Both the position numbers and the translations under genes were made by a program. DNA of 64,000 bases from Brachionus plicatilis (lineage: Eukaryota; Rotifera; Eurotatoria; Ploima; Brachionidae): NCBI GenBank assembly GCA_010279815.1, contig QEOQ01000694.1:1-64000 (forward strand). The letters run 5' to 3'. The notes under the pieces are model-generated. The model searched no databases. It saw only the letters and a list, made by a program, of their open reading frames with translations, and was not told the DNA's origin. Shown here piece by piece: positions 1-12,067 of the stretch. Positions within the stretch are counted from its first letter, which is position 1; every line of letters begins with the position of its first letter.

Positions 1-48
1 TTAAAAAAAAATTTAATTCTAAAAACTTTAATTATTTATTTTATTTAC

Positions 49-1917
49 CTCACAACTAAGTTTCACCGCTTTAGTCAAATCAAATTGATTTGGAGGAAAG
101 CATAATGGACTACATGTTAAACAATTAGTTGCTTCAGCACAAACAAGACCTGTTGCACATTGTACCATCTAATTTTATTAACTTTAATTTTATTTCGAAA
201 AAAAAAATAATTCTTACCGAACATCTTCTAATAATAAAGTTGTCAGCGTCTATTGGTGAAATCATTTCAATTGGCTCCATGGTAGTTGTTGTAGTAGTTG
301 TGGTAGTTGTTGTAGTAGTTGTGGTAGTTGTTGTAGTTGTGGTTGTAGTTGTTGTAGTTGTGGTTGTAGTTGTAGTAGTAGTTGTAGTAGTGGTTGTAGA
401 AGTAGATGTAGTAGTGGTTGTTGTAGTAGGAGTAGTAGTTGATGTTGTCACAGGCATTGGCAGAAAGTGACTAGGATTATTGTTTCTGAATTGTGCCGGT
501 AGATGATTTAACACTTGATCAAAATGAAGATCTTGAAAATTAACCAAAGCCTGAATATCAAGTTCTCTTTGAGTGGGTTGAACTATTTCAACAGTCAAAC
601 ATTTTAATAAATCATCAGCTACATCAATTAAACATTTTGAATTAGAAGGACAAGTAACGTCGTCACAACTCAATTTAACAGCGCTCGAAATATTGAAATT
701 TCCAGGAGGAAAGCATAATGGATTACATGTTGGACAGTTTCTAGCTTCAGCACAGATAAATCCTTGAGGACATTCAATCATCTTATTCAACAAGAATATT
801 AAAACTAATTTAGATAAAAAAAATAAAATTTACATTGCATTTTGAGATGATTTCAAGTTTTTTTTTGATTTCTCCTCCTTGTATTTTTGGTATTTCATTC
901 TTGTTTGTCATAGCTAAAAGCTTTTGACCAGAACTATCACTATTTTGCAAACTGATGTCAAAAAATGGCTTTCCATCACATTCACATACTTCACATTCAT
1001 CAGCAATTTTAAGGCATTCAGGGGGACAAAACGGTATTCTAAGACATTTCTTTTGATTTTCACAATTGAACTTAATAGCATTGTCTTTGGTTCCTTTTTC
1101 TTTCATCATATTTAAGTTCCATTCACGTTGAGGATCTGTAACATCTAAACTATCCGGTGACTTGCTGATTAGCATGCAGCAGTCGGCGTTTGGACCACAT
1201 TGAGATTTTATCAACTCTAAATTGATTGAATTCAAATCAGTAAATGAAAAAGCTAAAGTTAAACACCAAAGTGATCTATCTAAACGCACGATTAGACCTG
1301 GTATTCTAAAATTATCTGATCTTCTTATGATATTTGAACTAAGTCTTGTATAAGCCCCATTTACAGACGGAATTTTTGACCCCGAAATTGAAAATATGTC
1401 ACATTGAGTTGGGGAACTTGTGGTTTGGTCAGCTTGAAAATTTTGAACTGTTTGAGCAAAATTAGGATTAAAAGTCTGAGTAGTGGTTTGGACTGTTGTG
1501 GTTGTGGTAGTTAAAGTAGTTGATGGAAATGTAAACATTTTTGTAGCTGAATCAAAATTATTCTGCAAATTTGATGATCTTGTTGTTGTGATCGATTGTT
1601 GAATAAAGTTTGAGCCTTGACTTGGTAAATTTGTGATTAATCTTGTTACTGGATTTAATGGGGCTTTAGAAGTTTGAAAAACTGCATTCGGTTTTCGGAA
1701 ATTAGATTGAGTTGTTGTGTGCAAAGAATTTGGGGCGTTTTGAAAAAAATGGAATAAATCTTTTCGTTCACAAGTTTTTTTTGAAGAATCCCAGACTAAG
1801 CCTTGACCACAATTGAACACGAACATTTGTCCCCATTGACTACAATGAATATATTTTGACTGAGATTCAGGATGTGGAAAAAAGTGGTTTCCATTTATTC
1901 CTTTTCGACAAGGATTC
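49..1917 (-). CDS. Secreted chitin-binding, Thr-rich mucin-like protein (partial at both ends)
   Basis: Three exons are readable on the minus strand: 834-1917, 218-781 and 49-168, with 49-52 bp GT-AG introns; more exons lie off the left edge and upstream. The first exon opens with a peritrophin-A/CBM14-like chitin-binding module (PCRKGINGNHFFPHPE..., then CSQWGQ, FNCGQGLVWD, KTCER), followed by a Thr/Ser/Asn linker and a Cys-rich region (CGPNADCC, CEVCECDG). The second exon carries a short Cys module (CPQGFICAEARNCPTC, LCFPPGN, KLSC) and a run of about 60 threonines. The third exon repeats the Cys module (CATGLVCAEATNCLTC, LCFPPNQ, KLSC), so modules multiply exon by exon. Such architecture suits cuticle, egg-coat, tube or gut-lining glycoproteins. 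The start codon is not identified: the hydrophobic peptide MIKYKVFSLIFA just upstream is in another frame, so an upstream exon is likely. Family assignment is good; specific role unknown. Confidence 0.7.
282..445 (-). repeat. Trinucleotide (ACN)n tract encoding poly-threonine
   Basis: About 160 bp of degenerate ACA/ACC/ACT codons in frame on the minus strand inside the mucin-like gene. Mixed synonymous codons suggest selection on the protein rather than pure slippage, although length is probably polymorphic. Read on the plus strand it gives a spurious poly-valine frame. Confidence 0.9.
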
Positions 1918-3198
1918 CTGATCGCACAGCAAATATTAATGAGAATACCTTGTATTTTATCATTTAGATATGTAGAGGATTATTAATTTATTTACTAAAT
2001 TATTTACTTATAATTAAAAGCTTGGTTTTCAGCATAGTGATAGATTTAAAATTTCTAAAGCTTACAAATAATGCTAGACTTAAAAATTGAATTTAAAATG
2101 CTTCAAAAAATCGAGAGTGGTATGCACTCCTAGACTAAGAAAGCTTAAATCATCTACTTACTTTAACAATTTTTAGCTATTCATCGTTTTAAAAGATGAT
2201 TTTAGCTTCACAAACAATTATCATTCAATTTAGTTAAATCTTAAGCTAGACAAAGTGATTTTTATTCAGATCTATTTTTTTTTTTGTTTTTTTTTAAATT
2301 TAAATTTTTGTTATTTAAAAAATTCAAATTTTTATAAAATCATAATTCAACCATTTTGGCAAGTGTGTCGCAATCAATTTACGTCCACTTCAATAAATTA
2401 ATTAAATGAAGTTCACCTTTTTGAAAAATATTTAACTTCTTTGCTCTATAATGCTAGCACATCTGGGATTCCGCATCTGCAGTCAGGCGTAGCTGTTTTA
2501 GTTACAATTGTAAGCTTAATGACAGCGCAACAGCCTTTTAAATTCTGACTGATGTCCATAGTTCCATTTTGTATTTGAGACCTGGAAAAAAGGCAAATAT
2601 ATTGTGGTTCTCAATGCTAGTCACATTAGAAGCTTTTCGAATATTGAGAATTTTGGAGTAAAGAACCAAAAAAAAAATTAAAAATTGAAATAATATTTTT
2701 CGTTTTGGTCTAGAACTTTTTCCTAAACTGATCGCCTCACCATAAAAATCCTGGCTATGCATCTGGTTAACAGTGGTAAATTCTCTATGATAGAGCTAAG
2801 TCTGTTGGACAATCTTAAATTTAATTAACCAATTTTAAGTTATAGAACTTCTTTTCGTTTTTTTCTAAAAGCTAAAAATTTATGCTATTTTTAATACAGA
2901 GTTGCAATGCCTCTACTCATAAATCCTGGTTTCAAAAAGATTTCTTTTCTTTGAAATTTCTTCATAAAAATAAATCATTTAATTTTTCAAAACTATTATT
3001 TATTGATAAATGATAAACATATTTTATCTTGTTAAATTTTATTTTGTAAAATTATCAAAAAAAATATACCTCAGACAAAATAAAGCCGACTTATTAAGTT
3101 TCCATGGAAATTTTTCTCATTCAAGGTTAATTTTAAAAAATTTTATTTGAGCTCAAATTCAATAATTTTGCTAAACATTTATCCGTCATTTAACAAAA
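1918..3198. other. AT-rich spacer, no gene supported
   Basis: About 1.3 kb of AT-rich sequence between the divergent mucin-like gene and IFT22. It may hold the missing first exon of the minus-strand gene and both promoters. A slightly GC-richer patch near 2450-2560 and a 74-codon open frame at 2538-2762 (-) show no recognisable family or splice-supported extension. Confidence 0.5.
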
Positions 3199-3865
3199 AT
3201 GTTTAAAATAAAGATACCAGTAGTTGGTCCTGTTAGAGTAATAGATAAAATTATAAAAAATTCTGCAACAAACCTAATTTTGTTTTTAGGCTGGCAAGAC
3301 AGCTATTTCAAATTTTCTCGCCGATGCTGGTGACAGCATTGGCACAGAATACATTCCTACAATCGGATGCAGAATATTAGAAATGGAACAAGAAACAAAG
3401 ATTAGCAACAGAAAGGAAAAATTCGAAATTGAACTCTGGGATTGTAGCGGTGACCTCAAGTACTAATCACTAATGCAAAGTTACTTTGAAAATAATTTTA
3501 AGATAAACTTTAGATATGAGAGCTGTTGGACAGCACTGTCTCATGATGCAAATGGTGTTGTTTTTGCATTCAATCCATATGAAGCCAATCATTCCAAAGA
3601 ACTAAATCAATGGTTTACTCATTTTGTTCAAAATTCAGGCATAAGAGAAGAATGTTGTTTAGTTATTGAAAATAGATACGAAACTGAGACAGGTACACCA
3701 AATGCCGGTAAATTGGGCAATTTGTTTGACGGGATTAAAAAAATCAAATCAAATATGGAAAACGAAAGCGAAAAATTTCGAGATGAGTTTAACAATTTCA
3801 TTCAATCAGTTGCAGCATTTTCTAAATCAAAACAAGATCAAGAAGAAAAAATGATTCTCAGATAA
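3199..3865 (+). CDS. IFT22: IFT22 / RABL5-like small GTPase
   Basis: Exons 3199-3237, 3290-3459 and 3514-3865 (introns 52 and 54 bp) encode 186 residues, matching the usual ~185 of IFT22, a component of intraflagellar transport complex B. The P-loop GPVRAGKT is split by intron 1. Further matches to the family are EYIPTIGCRILEME, ELWDCSGDLKYESCW, HDANGVVFAFN and a C-terminal helix FRDEFNNFIQS. A G3-like WDCSGD is present; no canonical NKxD motif is seen, as in other IFT22 proteins. The in-frame TAA after DLK is intronic: removing 3460-3513 restores DLKYESCW. Its presence implies the animal builds cilia by IFT. Confidence 0.92.
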
Positions 3866-4012
3866 ATTTATTTTAATATTTTTCTTTATTTTAAATTAAA
3901 TATTTGTAATTTTTTTACTTATCTTTGTCGAAACATAATTTTTCAATATTGATAAGAATCTAAAAATATAAAAAATAAAAAAGTCTTTAAGATCAAAATT
4001 TACTTTTTAAAT

Positions 4013-5204
4013 ATGAAGAAATTATTTTTTTTATTTTTAATTACAGGTATAAAACTACTTAAATAATTAAAATATTTAAAAAAAAATACCAATAATTTAT
4101 CATTTAGTTTCTAAATATGTCCAAAGCGTTGAAGTTGAATTTAACATTGTTGGAGTTCCAAGGCATTATACTCCGTTAAAAGAGGACATATATTTAGCCG
4201 GATCGTTTAATAACTGGCAGCCTAATCTTCCAAAATATAAATTCATCAGGCTATCTACCAACTTGTTTAAATTAAATATTGATCTTCCTAAAGGTGATTA
4301 TCAGTATAAATTTACCAGAGGTTCATGGTCGACTACCGAGACAGGTATTAACGATGGTTTCATGCCAAATAGAAATCTACAAATCTCCACCTTTAACAAA
4401 CAGACTCATTTAATAAAAATAAACGGTTGGAATGACTTTAAGGGAGATCATTCAGTGACTGGAAATGTTTATATAATTGATACCAAATTTCCTTATCCGC
4501 AATTTAATACGACTAAGACAATTTGGGTCTATTTACCCCCCGATTATTATACTTCTCTAAAATCGTACCCTGTTCTTTATATGCACGACGCCCAAAACTT
4601 GTTTGATAAAGCAACTAGTTTTGCTGGAGAATGGAGTCTGGATGAAATCTTGGAAAATAACTTTTTTACTGGTAAGCAAAGTTCAATCATTGTGGGTTTA
4701 GAGACAAAAGTTGAGCGAATGGATGAGCTAACTCCTCATCCTCATCCGAGCTATGGTGGAGGAAAAGGTGATAAATACATCGAATTTTTGATAAATCATG
4801 TCAAGCCATTTATTGACCAAAATTTTCGAACAGTACCAAATAGAGAGTTTACTGGACTAGCAGGAAGTTCTTTGGGCGGTTTAATGACATTTTATGGTGG
4901 TTTTAAAAATCAAAATATTTTTAGTAAATTAGGAATTTTTTCACCATCATTTTGGTTTAACGATACAATTTTTGATCTGGTTGAATCAAGTGATATTATT
5001 AAATTCGAAGACACAAAATTTTATTTTGTGTGCGGCGAAATGGAAGGAAGTTCAACAATGGTGAGCAATATGCTAAAGATGATAAACAAATTATTCCAAA
5101 AAGGATACCAGAATGTAAAATATAATATTAGATCTTATGGAACACATAGTGAAATATTTTGGAGTAAAGAATTTTTGGAAGCATTCACCTGGCTTTTTAA
5201 TTAA
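4013..5204 (+). CDS. Secreted esterase (alpha/beta hydrolase, esterase-D/Fes type) with N-terminal glycogen-binding-like domain
   Basis: Exon 1 (4013-4046) encodes the start of a signal peptide, MKKLFFLFLIT; exon 2 (4108-5204) follows a 61-bp intron, giving 376 residues. Residues ~20-110 look like a CBM48/CBM20-type beta-sandwich (IYLAGSFNNWQP, GDYQYKFTRGSW). The rest is a putative-esterase domain: KTIWVYLPPDYY, YPVLYMHDAQNLFD, nucleophile elbow AGSSLGGL (Ser near residue 265), and a candidate catalytic His in GTHSEIFW near residue 356. This combination is common in bacterial secreted esterases and is known from some invertebrates. Substrate unknown. A bacterial origin is possible, but the gene has an intron and host-like composition. 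Confidence 0.82.
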
Positions 5205-6897
5205 AAAATAATAAATCCATAAAAAATGAAAAAAATATCAATAAATTTTTGAGCATTTTAATCCTTTTTTTTTCATTTTTCAAAATACATATATAAAAAA
5301 GTAATGTAATTAAGATTATTGCTTCAACTATTCGGTTTTTATATCATTAGAAGAAATAAAAACAATATTTTCCCAAATTTTTAGGATTATTTTTTAGATT
5401 TTTAAGAAATAAAATAATTATTTCGAAACAGTAAATATTAAAAATTAATATTTAATTTAAAAAAATCGAAATTTAGAAATAAAAATATTAAGAACATTAA
5501 TGAATCTTACATTTTTAAGCTATATTCTAAGTTTAACAAATAAAAATAATTGACAATTTAACGTCAAAGTCTTATTTAGACTATAAAATTATTATTTCAA
5601 ATGTTTGAGTCATAAACTATCGGAAATTAATTATTTTGTGAAATTATACATTATGTACAAATTACTTAACGATAAGAATTCTTGAAAAATAAAATATAAA
5701 TCCAACTGATCTAAAAGAATTGAGATTTTTAAATATTTTTCTAAGACTATTTAGTTTTTTCAAAAAAGTAAAAATCGTGACTTGGACTTGTCAGATTTTA
5801 ATTATGACAAATGCAGAATTAATTTTTTTAAGATTTCTTTAAAATCATTTAAGTTTTAATTTATTTTAGTTTTAGCTTCTTCAGTAAAAAACAAACATAC
5901 AAATTTTTCTTAAAAAAATGTGTAAATTTAAAAAGTTTTTATGAAAATCACTTGTAAGAGTTCACTTTGAGCATATTTTTAGTTCAAGATATTCTTACTT
6001 CTATGGAAATATTAATGAAACAGAAAAGCTAAAAAGGTTTAACTTAATTACTCTGCTTTTCTTGAATTATTCATCATTTTATCAGAGTTGATGTTAAATG
6101 TATTAATTTAATAAATTCTTTGGTACACGTATAAACAAGTAATTTTGACACGATCATATTAAACACTCAGAGTTAGTTTAATAAAAGTTTAAAATTGCTA
6201 GGTACCAATTTTTTAATTTAAGATGTAGCAAAGAATGAAACTATTTTTATTAAATTTTTTTATATTCATATTAATAAAGACCTGTGACTCTATTTTTAAT
6301 AAAATAATTAAGATGCTTGAATTCTGTATTTTGAACTTTTTTGAGTTCATTGATTTAAATATAAATTCGATGATCCTTAAAATCACAAAAGTCAATCAGA
6401 TAAAAAATTAAAAAACATATTTTAAATTTCTTTCATATCAATCATTATTAAAATTAAGCTAAAATGTATTTGCCTACTCAAAAAAATAGTTTCTTTTTTT
6501 TCAAAATTAAAAAAACTTTTTTATTATTATAATTGTTTATTTTTAGAGCATTGAATTCTATTCTATTAATCACGATGAGTCTTTAATTTTAATAATGACG
6601 ATAATTGAACATTTTTTTGGAAAAGTCACCTATTATAATTTATAATTTAATGAATAAAATTGAGGTCGGATAAAATTAAGTTTAATTTGCTAATATCTTA
6701 AAATTACTATTTAATTTTTGATCTTAATTTTTGAATCTACTCATTTTTAATAATCAAATTTGATGAAAAATTTCAAATTTAGAAATGAAGCAAAATAATC
6801 ATTTGTCATATTTAGATGAAATATTTTCAATTGACGATCCTTTAACAATTTTATCTTATAATTATTTAATTTTTTTAACACTAAATTTAAAAATAAA
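5205..6897. other. AT-rich spacer, nothing recognised
   Basis: About 1.7 kb between the esterase and the ABC transporter. Only short open frames with low-complexity Lys/Asn/Ile/Phe content are present on both strands. The ABC promoter presumably lies at its right end. Confidence 0.5.
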
Positions 6898-9800
6898 ATG
6901 CTACGAATCAAGCTTCCAAGCTTAAGATACTCAAATGTGTTTCGTTTTCTGGTCGTATTGGACATGATTGTCCTTACCGTTCTGTGGATAATTGGTAATA
7001 ATTTTTAAAAATTTTAAAAATTTATATTTTAATAAAATTTAAAGGCAGTTCAATTGATGAAAAAAGTGAACTTGATCAGATAATTAAGTTTCATTTTACC
7101 GAGTCAATTTTCGACATAGTTTTCTTGTCCTCGTTCAAAGCTCTTATTCTTTTTATATTAATTTCTGAAATTGAATCAGCATGCTATAAAATAGCAGTAC
7201 GCACTGCAAGCCTGACAAAGAGATCCCAATCGGTCGATGTTAACTTATCAACTAATACCGATGACACCGAAAATCTTATAGAAATCCAAGACTTTTCCCG
7301 TACCAATACTTCAGCAAAAAACTATCTCCAAATATTTTCTCTAAGCATTAGTGTGGCATCATTGGCATTTATTTTGACAAAATTTGGTTTTGTCACCAAT
7401 TTGTTCATTAGAGCAAACAAAGAAGATACTAAACTTCCAATGTCCTATTACTTTTACGCAATTTTGATCACAGAGTTTGTTTTCTGTTTCTTAGAAGTTC
7501 TATTCTCAGTTTTGAATTGGAGGTTTATGAGAAATTTTGGTAAATTTGTATGTTCTAAAGCTTTGGCAAATGAAACAGAAAATATTGATGGTAAAAAAAA
7601 AGTGAACATCAAACGCCTAATAAGTCTATCATACCCGGAAAGATTTCACATATTTATTGCATTTATAATGCTCATTATTTCATCATTTACCAATATAGTG
7701 TCACCATACTTCTTCGGTTCTGTGGTCGACTCGGCCGTGAATTATACCGATTTGACCGAAATGAATAAGTATATATTTTATTTATTGGGCATTTATTTGC
7801 TTGGCTCTCTAGCCAGTGGTATCAGGTCTTGGTTATTCGAGGTGGCGGGTCAAAGAGTGGTTGCCAGACTTAGACGCCAAGTATTCAATGCCATCATTAA
7901 ATCAGACATAGCTTTTTTTGATACCAGTCGGACTGGTGAGCTTACAAGTCGTATTTCAAGTGATACTCAGGTGTTACAAAGCGCAGTAACCTCAAATTTA
8001 AGCATGTTTGCCAGATACTTTTTGCAAATAATTGGCTCTATCATATTCATGTTTTCATTAGAGCCATCTCTAAGTGGTCTTCTCATTGGTGTAATACCCA
8101 TAGTCTCTTTACTCACAGTTCAATACGGACGCTATTTGAAAAAGTTGAAGAAAAAATTTCAAGATGAACTAGCGGCAAGTAGTGTTGTAGCCGAAGAGAC
8201 CATCAGCTCTATGAGAACTGTTCGATCTTTTGCGGCTGAAAGCAAAATGTCCAAAGAATATGAGATCAATATTGGGAAAAGTTTTGATATTGGAAAAAAA
8301 CTAGCAGTAGCGCAAGGTGGCTTCATGGGCTTTGTTGGCATGATTAGTGGTGGTGCTTTAGCATTAGTCTTATGGTATGGCGGAAAATTAGTCCATGATA
8401 AAAAAATATCTACTGGCATTCTGGCCTCTTTTTTGATGTATACTTTGCAAGTAGCAATGGCATTTGCTTTTTTGAGTAGCGTTTATGGTGATTTTATGCA
8501 AGCTTTGGGCGCTTCACAAAGAATTTTCGAGCTCTTAGACAGGAGTCCTTTGATTAAACTGAATAGTGGTCATGTTCCGGCTGACGAGGACTCTTTTGAT
8601 GGCTCGGTAGAATTCGAAAAAGTCAATTTTTCATATCCGTCTCGGCCACAAACCAATGTTTTAACTGATGTTTCTCTAAAAATCGAAAAAGGAAAAACAA
8701 TTGCACTGGTAGGTCCAAGCGGAGGTGGTAAATCAACTATTTTTGCATTGATTGAAAGATTTTATGATCCTTTATCGGGGTCAATAACTCTTGGAAGTAA
8801 AAATTTGGATCTCAAATCTATCAATACTAATTGGTTACATTCTAAAATTGCTTTGGTTAGTCAAGAACCTGTTCTTTTTGGAGGTGATTTTTTGTTCTAT
8901 TTAAAGAATGTTAACTTATTAATTTAATGTTCAGGAAGCGTTAAAGAAAATATTTCTTTTGGACTTAATGAAGAAGTAGATTTGGAACAAGTTATTGAAG
9001 CATCAAAATTGGCAAATGCTCATGAATTTATTATCAATTTCGAAAAGGGCTATGACACTGTTGTTGGTGAAAGAGGCATTAGATTATCAGGAGGACAAAA
9101 ACAGAGTAATTTGATAAATTTTTACTTAAAATTTGATTTTTCAAACTACATTATGGTTGTTTTCTATATGTTTTTTTAATAACATTATTAAATTATTTAT
9201 TTAACACACACAATAGAAACTATAATCAAGAGTGAATCTTTTTATTTTTTTTTATACTATTTAAAAAAATTAGTCTATTGATTTTTGTTTTTATTGAAAA
9301 CTTTTCAATGTCTAAAAAATTGAAATTAAATATTTTCATTGATTTTTAAGGAAAACAGATTTGTGGATTAGTCTAAAAATTTAAGTAATTTTTTGGTGAA
9401 GTCAATGACTTAAAAAATTATTCTTTAAAAGTTGAGAATTTTTTTTGTAAATCATGAACAGTATTTTAAAAAATTAGTCTAAAAAACATACCCTTAAATT
9501 TCTAGATCATTAAAAATTCAAAATAAAACTTAGTCTACTTGAAAAATTTAACACTAGAACGCCCGATTTTTTTTATACCGTTAACGCCCGGCAGGGGTCT
9601 AAAAAACCCCTTTTAAATTAAAATACAAGCAAAAAATTAAGCATATTCGCGGAAAATAAGTTTTATTTAAGTTAATTATGATTTATTTATGCATTAAATA
9701 TTTATGTTATTATTATTTTATGCTAAGAATTTATTAATTTTAAGCGATAGAAAAAGTAAAATTTTAAAGGGGTTTAAAAAACCCCCTCCGGGCGTTTATG

Positions 9801-10635
9801 TATATTTTTTTTTTTTTGACATTAAATTATTATAATTTTTAATTTTCAAAAATAAAATAATAATTAAATTTACATTTTTAATTAGGGAAAAAAAAATTTT
9901 GACAAAACTCCTCATAGAAAAATTTTTATTGACATTTTAGAATCAAAAAGGGGTTTAAAAAACCCCCGGGCGTTTATGTATATTTTTTTTTTTGACATTA
10001 AATTATTATAATTTTTAATTTTCAAAAATAAAATAATAATTAAATTTACATTTTTAATTAGGGAAAAAAAAATTTTGACAAAACTCCTCTTAGAAAAATT
10101 TTTATTGACATTTTAAAATCAAAAAGGGGTTTAAAAAACCCCCGGGCGTTCTAGTGTTAAGTTTTTTGTGATTATATTTTAAACTAAAATTTATCTTAGC
10201 TTCAAATATACAAGTTCAAGTTTAAAAGTTAAGTCCGTGACTTGAATTTGACTATAAGACTTACGCACAAGTCTGAAGGAAAATTTAAAAAAAATTTAAT
10301 CATAATTTTATTTTTTATTCAAAGGAATCGCGATAGCTCGAGCTTTATTAGTAAATCCGAAATTGCTACTTTTGGATGAAGCAACATCGGCCTTGGATAG
10401 CGAATCTGAAAATTTGGTTCAAGAAGCGATTGAGCGAGCAATGAAAGACCGTACTGTATGTGTAATTGCACATCGGTTGAGTACTGTACGCAATGCTGAT
10501 CGTGTTATTGTTCTTGAAAATGGTCAGATAGTAGAACAAGGTACTCATGATGAATTATGTTCTATTGATGGCATTTATAAGAGATTAGTCTTAAGACAAC
10601 TTATGAGCAAAGAGACAAATCCTATTGATTCATAA
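6898..10635 (+). CDS. ABCB-type half ABC transporter, TAPL/ABCB9-like
   Basis: Exons 6898-6994, 7045-8883, 8935-9105 and 10325-10635 give 805 residues, close to ABCB9/TAP size. Four or more N-terminal hydrophobic segments (about residues 15-250) precede a standard six-helix ABC transmembrane domain starting near [14 protein letters not shown]. The nucleotide-binding domain has Walker [10 protein letters not shown] (~589-597), Q-loop VSQEPVLF, signature LSGGQKQ (~697), Walker [13 protein letters not shown] (~715-726) and H-loop IAHR (~750), so ATPase function looks intact. N-terminal extra helices resemble the TMD0 of lysosomal peptide transporter ABCB9 and of TAP. Introns are 50, 51 and 1219 bp; the long one, splitting QKQ from RIAIARALL, contains a MITE. 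Likely a homodimeric lysosomal or intracellular peptide exporter; orthology within ABCB is inferred. Confidence 0.9.
9552..10156. mobile_element. piggyBac-like MITE with TTAA target duplication
   Basis: A 605-bp insertion in the last ABC intron with perfect 14-bp terminal inverted repeats: CACTAGAACGCCCG at 9552-9565 and CGGGCGTTCTAGTG at 10143-10156. Both ends are directly flanked by TTAA (9548-9551 and 10157-10160), the target duplication of the piggyBac superfamily. It encodes no protein. Internally it contains two tandem units of ~170-180 bp and four copies of a GGGGTYTAAAAAACCCC palindrome. Confidence 0.9.
9766..10146. repeat. Internal tandem duplication of the TTAA MITE
   Basis: A unit starting AAAGGGGTTTAAAAAACCCC, passing through GGGCGTTTATGTATA and ending with AAAATTTTGACAAAACTCCTC plus TTTTTATTGACATTTT, occurs twice (from 9766 and from 9947), almost identical, with a third partial start at 10121 reaching the right terminal repeat. 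Confidence 0.85.
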
Positions 10636-12067
10636 TATTTTTCAGAATTTTCAATTTTTTAATATTTTTAGTGTTTTAAATAGATTTTTTTAAATTAAAG
10701 ACTATTTTTTCAAAAAATTTTATCATAAAGATTAAAATAACATGTCTGAAAAATTTCAACATCAATCTCAAATAATGATATTAAAAAATGAGTTTTTATT
10801 AGTAGAATTAAGAGTAATACAAATAAAAAGGCCCGTGAATGTGTTGTGAGACACACTGTGACAGCCTTTTAGCTTTGAGAGCTTGAATGCAGCAATCAAA
10901 ATTTATTTTCCATTAATGTTTATCTAAGTAATTTGGAAAAATTTCTGTATCTAGGTGCTTCGTTATTGCTTTGATATATTTAAAGCAAATATGCTTCACT
11001 TGATAATTGATAATTTTAAAACAAATTCCTTTGTCAATTTTATTCACATTGCTCATAATATTAAAAACTGAATCATTTCTGCTCTTTGTCTTCTATCAGC
11101 TAACATAAATTAATTATTTTTTTTTTGTAAATTCCATCTAATAAAATGTAATATTCTAAAAAATAAATTTTTCCACTTCAATTAAGAACAAAGACAAATG
11201 GAACTAAATTAAGACCACAAGAATTTAATAACAAAAACAGTTTTCTAGTAAAGATTTTTTTTTATTCTGATTTTGATTTCAAAAAAGATAATTGAGAATT
11301 TTACCTTGATTTACTCAGTTTAATCATAGCAACAGCTTTCTGAATATACTTTAGTGGCATTGCTTATAGCTTTTGGTTAAAAGCCAAATAAATAATATGA
11401 GAGCAATAATAATTCTTAAAAAAAAACTTCAAGTGCATCTACTACTTGACCATTACTATTAAATGTAATCGAGATTCATTTAACTTGAATTGGATTTATT
11501 TAATAAAACCAAATTTTTATTTTTTTCAAAAAGTTACTATTTTCAATAAAAAAAATAAAGTTAACAAAAACTAATTAATTTCAGCTTATTAAGTTAATTT
11601 TCTTTGTCCAAGATTGTGTTTTTATTTTTTAACAAAAAGTAATTAATATCAGCCGAAAGTAATTATTTTCGAAGTACAGGTAATTAACAGTCATAAAAAA
11701 GGTCACTGAATTATGAGGTACACTGCTAAATATCTCAATCCAACTGGAGATTAAATAAGCATGAATAACTCTATTTCTATTTTAAAGAAAAAATTTAATT
11801 TAGTTAAAATTTTTGATACTTTGACAGCCATTTTGTTTTATTGAATTGTTTGATAGATTAAATTACAATTAGGTAATATTTTCCTAATTAAAATTAAATA
11901 ATTTAATAATTCCTATCATAAAAAAATATAAAATTAAATCTTTTAAAAATTATAAGTATTAATTCATTTTTTTATTTTAAATAAATTAGAGTCATACAAA
12001 TAAATAATTTTTATTTTTTTGTAATTTTAATTGAAATTTAATTTCTTACATTGATGCTTTAATAAAA
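10636..12067. other. AT-rich spacer, nothing recognised
   Basis: About 1.4 kb between the convergent ABC transporter and the four-helix protein. It must hold both 3' UTRs. No conserved coding segment or obvious transposon end was seen. Confidence 0.45.

Noticed and set aside
129..470. Poly-valine open frame on the plus strand
   Set aside because: It is the antisense of the threonine tract of the minus-strand mucin-like gene.
1917..1965. Signal peptide MIKYKVFSLIFA directly fused to the chitin-binding domain
   Set aside because: It is in a different frame and the only GT-AG pair between them (31 bp) does not restore the frame, so it was not included in the gene.
3460..3513. Premature stop making IFT22 a pseudogene
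   Set aside because: The TAA lies in a 54-bp GT-AG intron whose removal restores the conserved DLKYESCW.
6747..6965. Minus-strand frame overlapping the ABC start exon
   Set aside because: Antisense shadow of the first ABC exon plus AT-rich sequence.
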